Assembly: GCA_937892315.1 (NCBI GenBank)
Contig: CALAVF010000091.1
Coordinates: forward strand, 1-5,515
Length of the DNA: 5,515 nt
From: an uncultured Prevotellaceae bacterium
GTDB taxonomy: Bacteria; Bacteroidota; Bacteroidia; Bacteroidales; Bacteroidaceae
Direction of reading: 5' to 3'
In this document: piece after piece, positions 5,348 to 5,515 of the stretch
Layout of the letters: every line of letters starts with the position of its first letter
How positions within the stretch are numbered: the first letter of the stretch is position 1
Notes under the pieces: model-generated
What the model was told of the DNA's origin: nothing
Seen by the model: the letters and a program-made list of their open reading frames with translations, nothing else
Database searches by the model: none
Translations under genes and position numbers: made by a program

Positions 5348-5381
5348 GCAGCCTTTGCCGTGCTTCGGTCGAGATGAATCT

Positions 5382-5515
5382 TTAGATGGGGAACCACACG
5401 AAGGCGGCACAGTCCCACAGGGCGTGGGACAGCAGGATGGCGAGAAAATGCCGTGGCATGAGCCGATAGAGACCGCCCCAGCACACCCCGCACACCATCG
5501 CAGCCATGATGAGCA
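5382..5515 (-). CDS. C-terminal fragment of a probable CPBP intramembrane metalloprotease
   Basis: An open frame enters from the right edge on the minus strand and ends at TAA (5384-5382), giving 43 visible residues. These include LIMAAMVCGVCWGGLYRL, then RHFLAILLSHALWDCAAFV and a final WFPI. The SHALWD motif in a hydrophobic helix next to the C-terminus matches the last conserved motif of CPBP (Abi/Rce1-like) membrane proteases. The glutamate and histidine motifs earlier in such proteins would lie outside the window. CPBP proteins process or remove peptides at the membrane, and roles vary widely. The gene converges on the barrel gene, with 34 bp between stop codons. It could be another small polytopic membrane protein, but the motif favours CPBP. 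Confidence 0.7.
   Translation of the reverse strand, partial: LIMAAMVCGVCWGGLYRLMPRHFLAILLSHALWDCAAFVWFPI

Noticed and set aside
5338..5363. Terminator at the end of the barrel gene (GCACG...CGTGC)
   Set aside because: Only a 5-bp outer stem and a 3-bp inner stem can form, and no T-run follows on either strand.

Overview
The window looks like chromosomal DNA from a Bacteroidales bacterium, most likely Prevotella or a close relative. Three things point there. Two promoters match the Bacteroidota primary-sigma -7 consensus TAnnTTTG (284-291 and 3073-3080). Start codons have A-rich leaders and no clear Shine-Dalgarno sequence. The gene content fits: a secreted C69 dipeptidase, a membrane-tethered winged-helix regulator and a TonB-receptor-like outer-membrane barrel. 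The genus is an inference from style, not from a search.

Layout. Positions 1-344 hold no convincing gene. They contain tandem repeats with units of 7, 8 and 23 bp, two tight palindromes and a promoter. A 32-codon ORF (345-443) follows the promoter and precedes a secreted Ntn-hydrolase dipeptidase (513-2180). The 102-bp gap after it holds a 23/24-nt imperfect inverted repeat. A 239-aa regulator follows (2283-3002), with an N-terminal signal/anchor, a short periplasmic segment, one membrane helix and a C-terminal OmpR/PhoB-type DNA-binding domain. The 107-bp gap downstream carries three TGTCAG boxes spaced exactly 11 bp apart, a T-loop palindrome and a second promoter, which drives a 745-aa outer-membrane beta-barrel gene (3110-5347). 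That gene carries, in frame, a 127-bp palindromic MITE-like element with 10-bp terminal inverted repeats. On the minus strand, converging on the barrel gene, is the C-terminal end of a probable CPBP intramembrane protease (5382-5515).

How the parts may work together. The strongest hypothesis is a small envelope-sensing module. The regulator samples the periplasm and acts at the 11-bp direct repeats just upstream of the barrel promoter, so it would control the neighbouring barrel gene without a separate kinase. The dipeptidase exposes an N-terminal cysteine nucleophile after export and would trim dipeptides in the periplasm or outside the cell; its functional link to the regulator and barrel is only positional. 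All three long genes also change from G-rich to C-rich along the coding strand, and this pattern resets at each gene.
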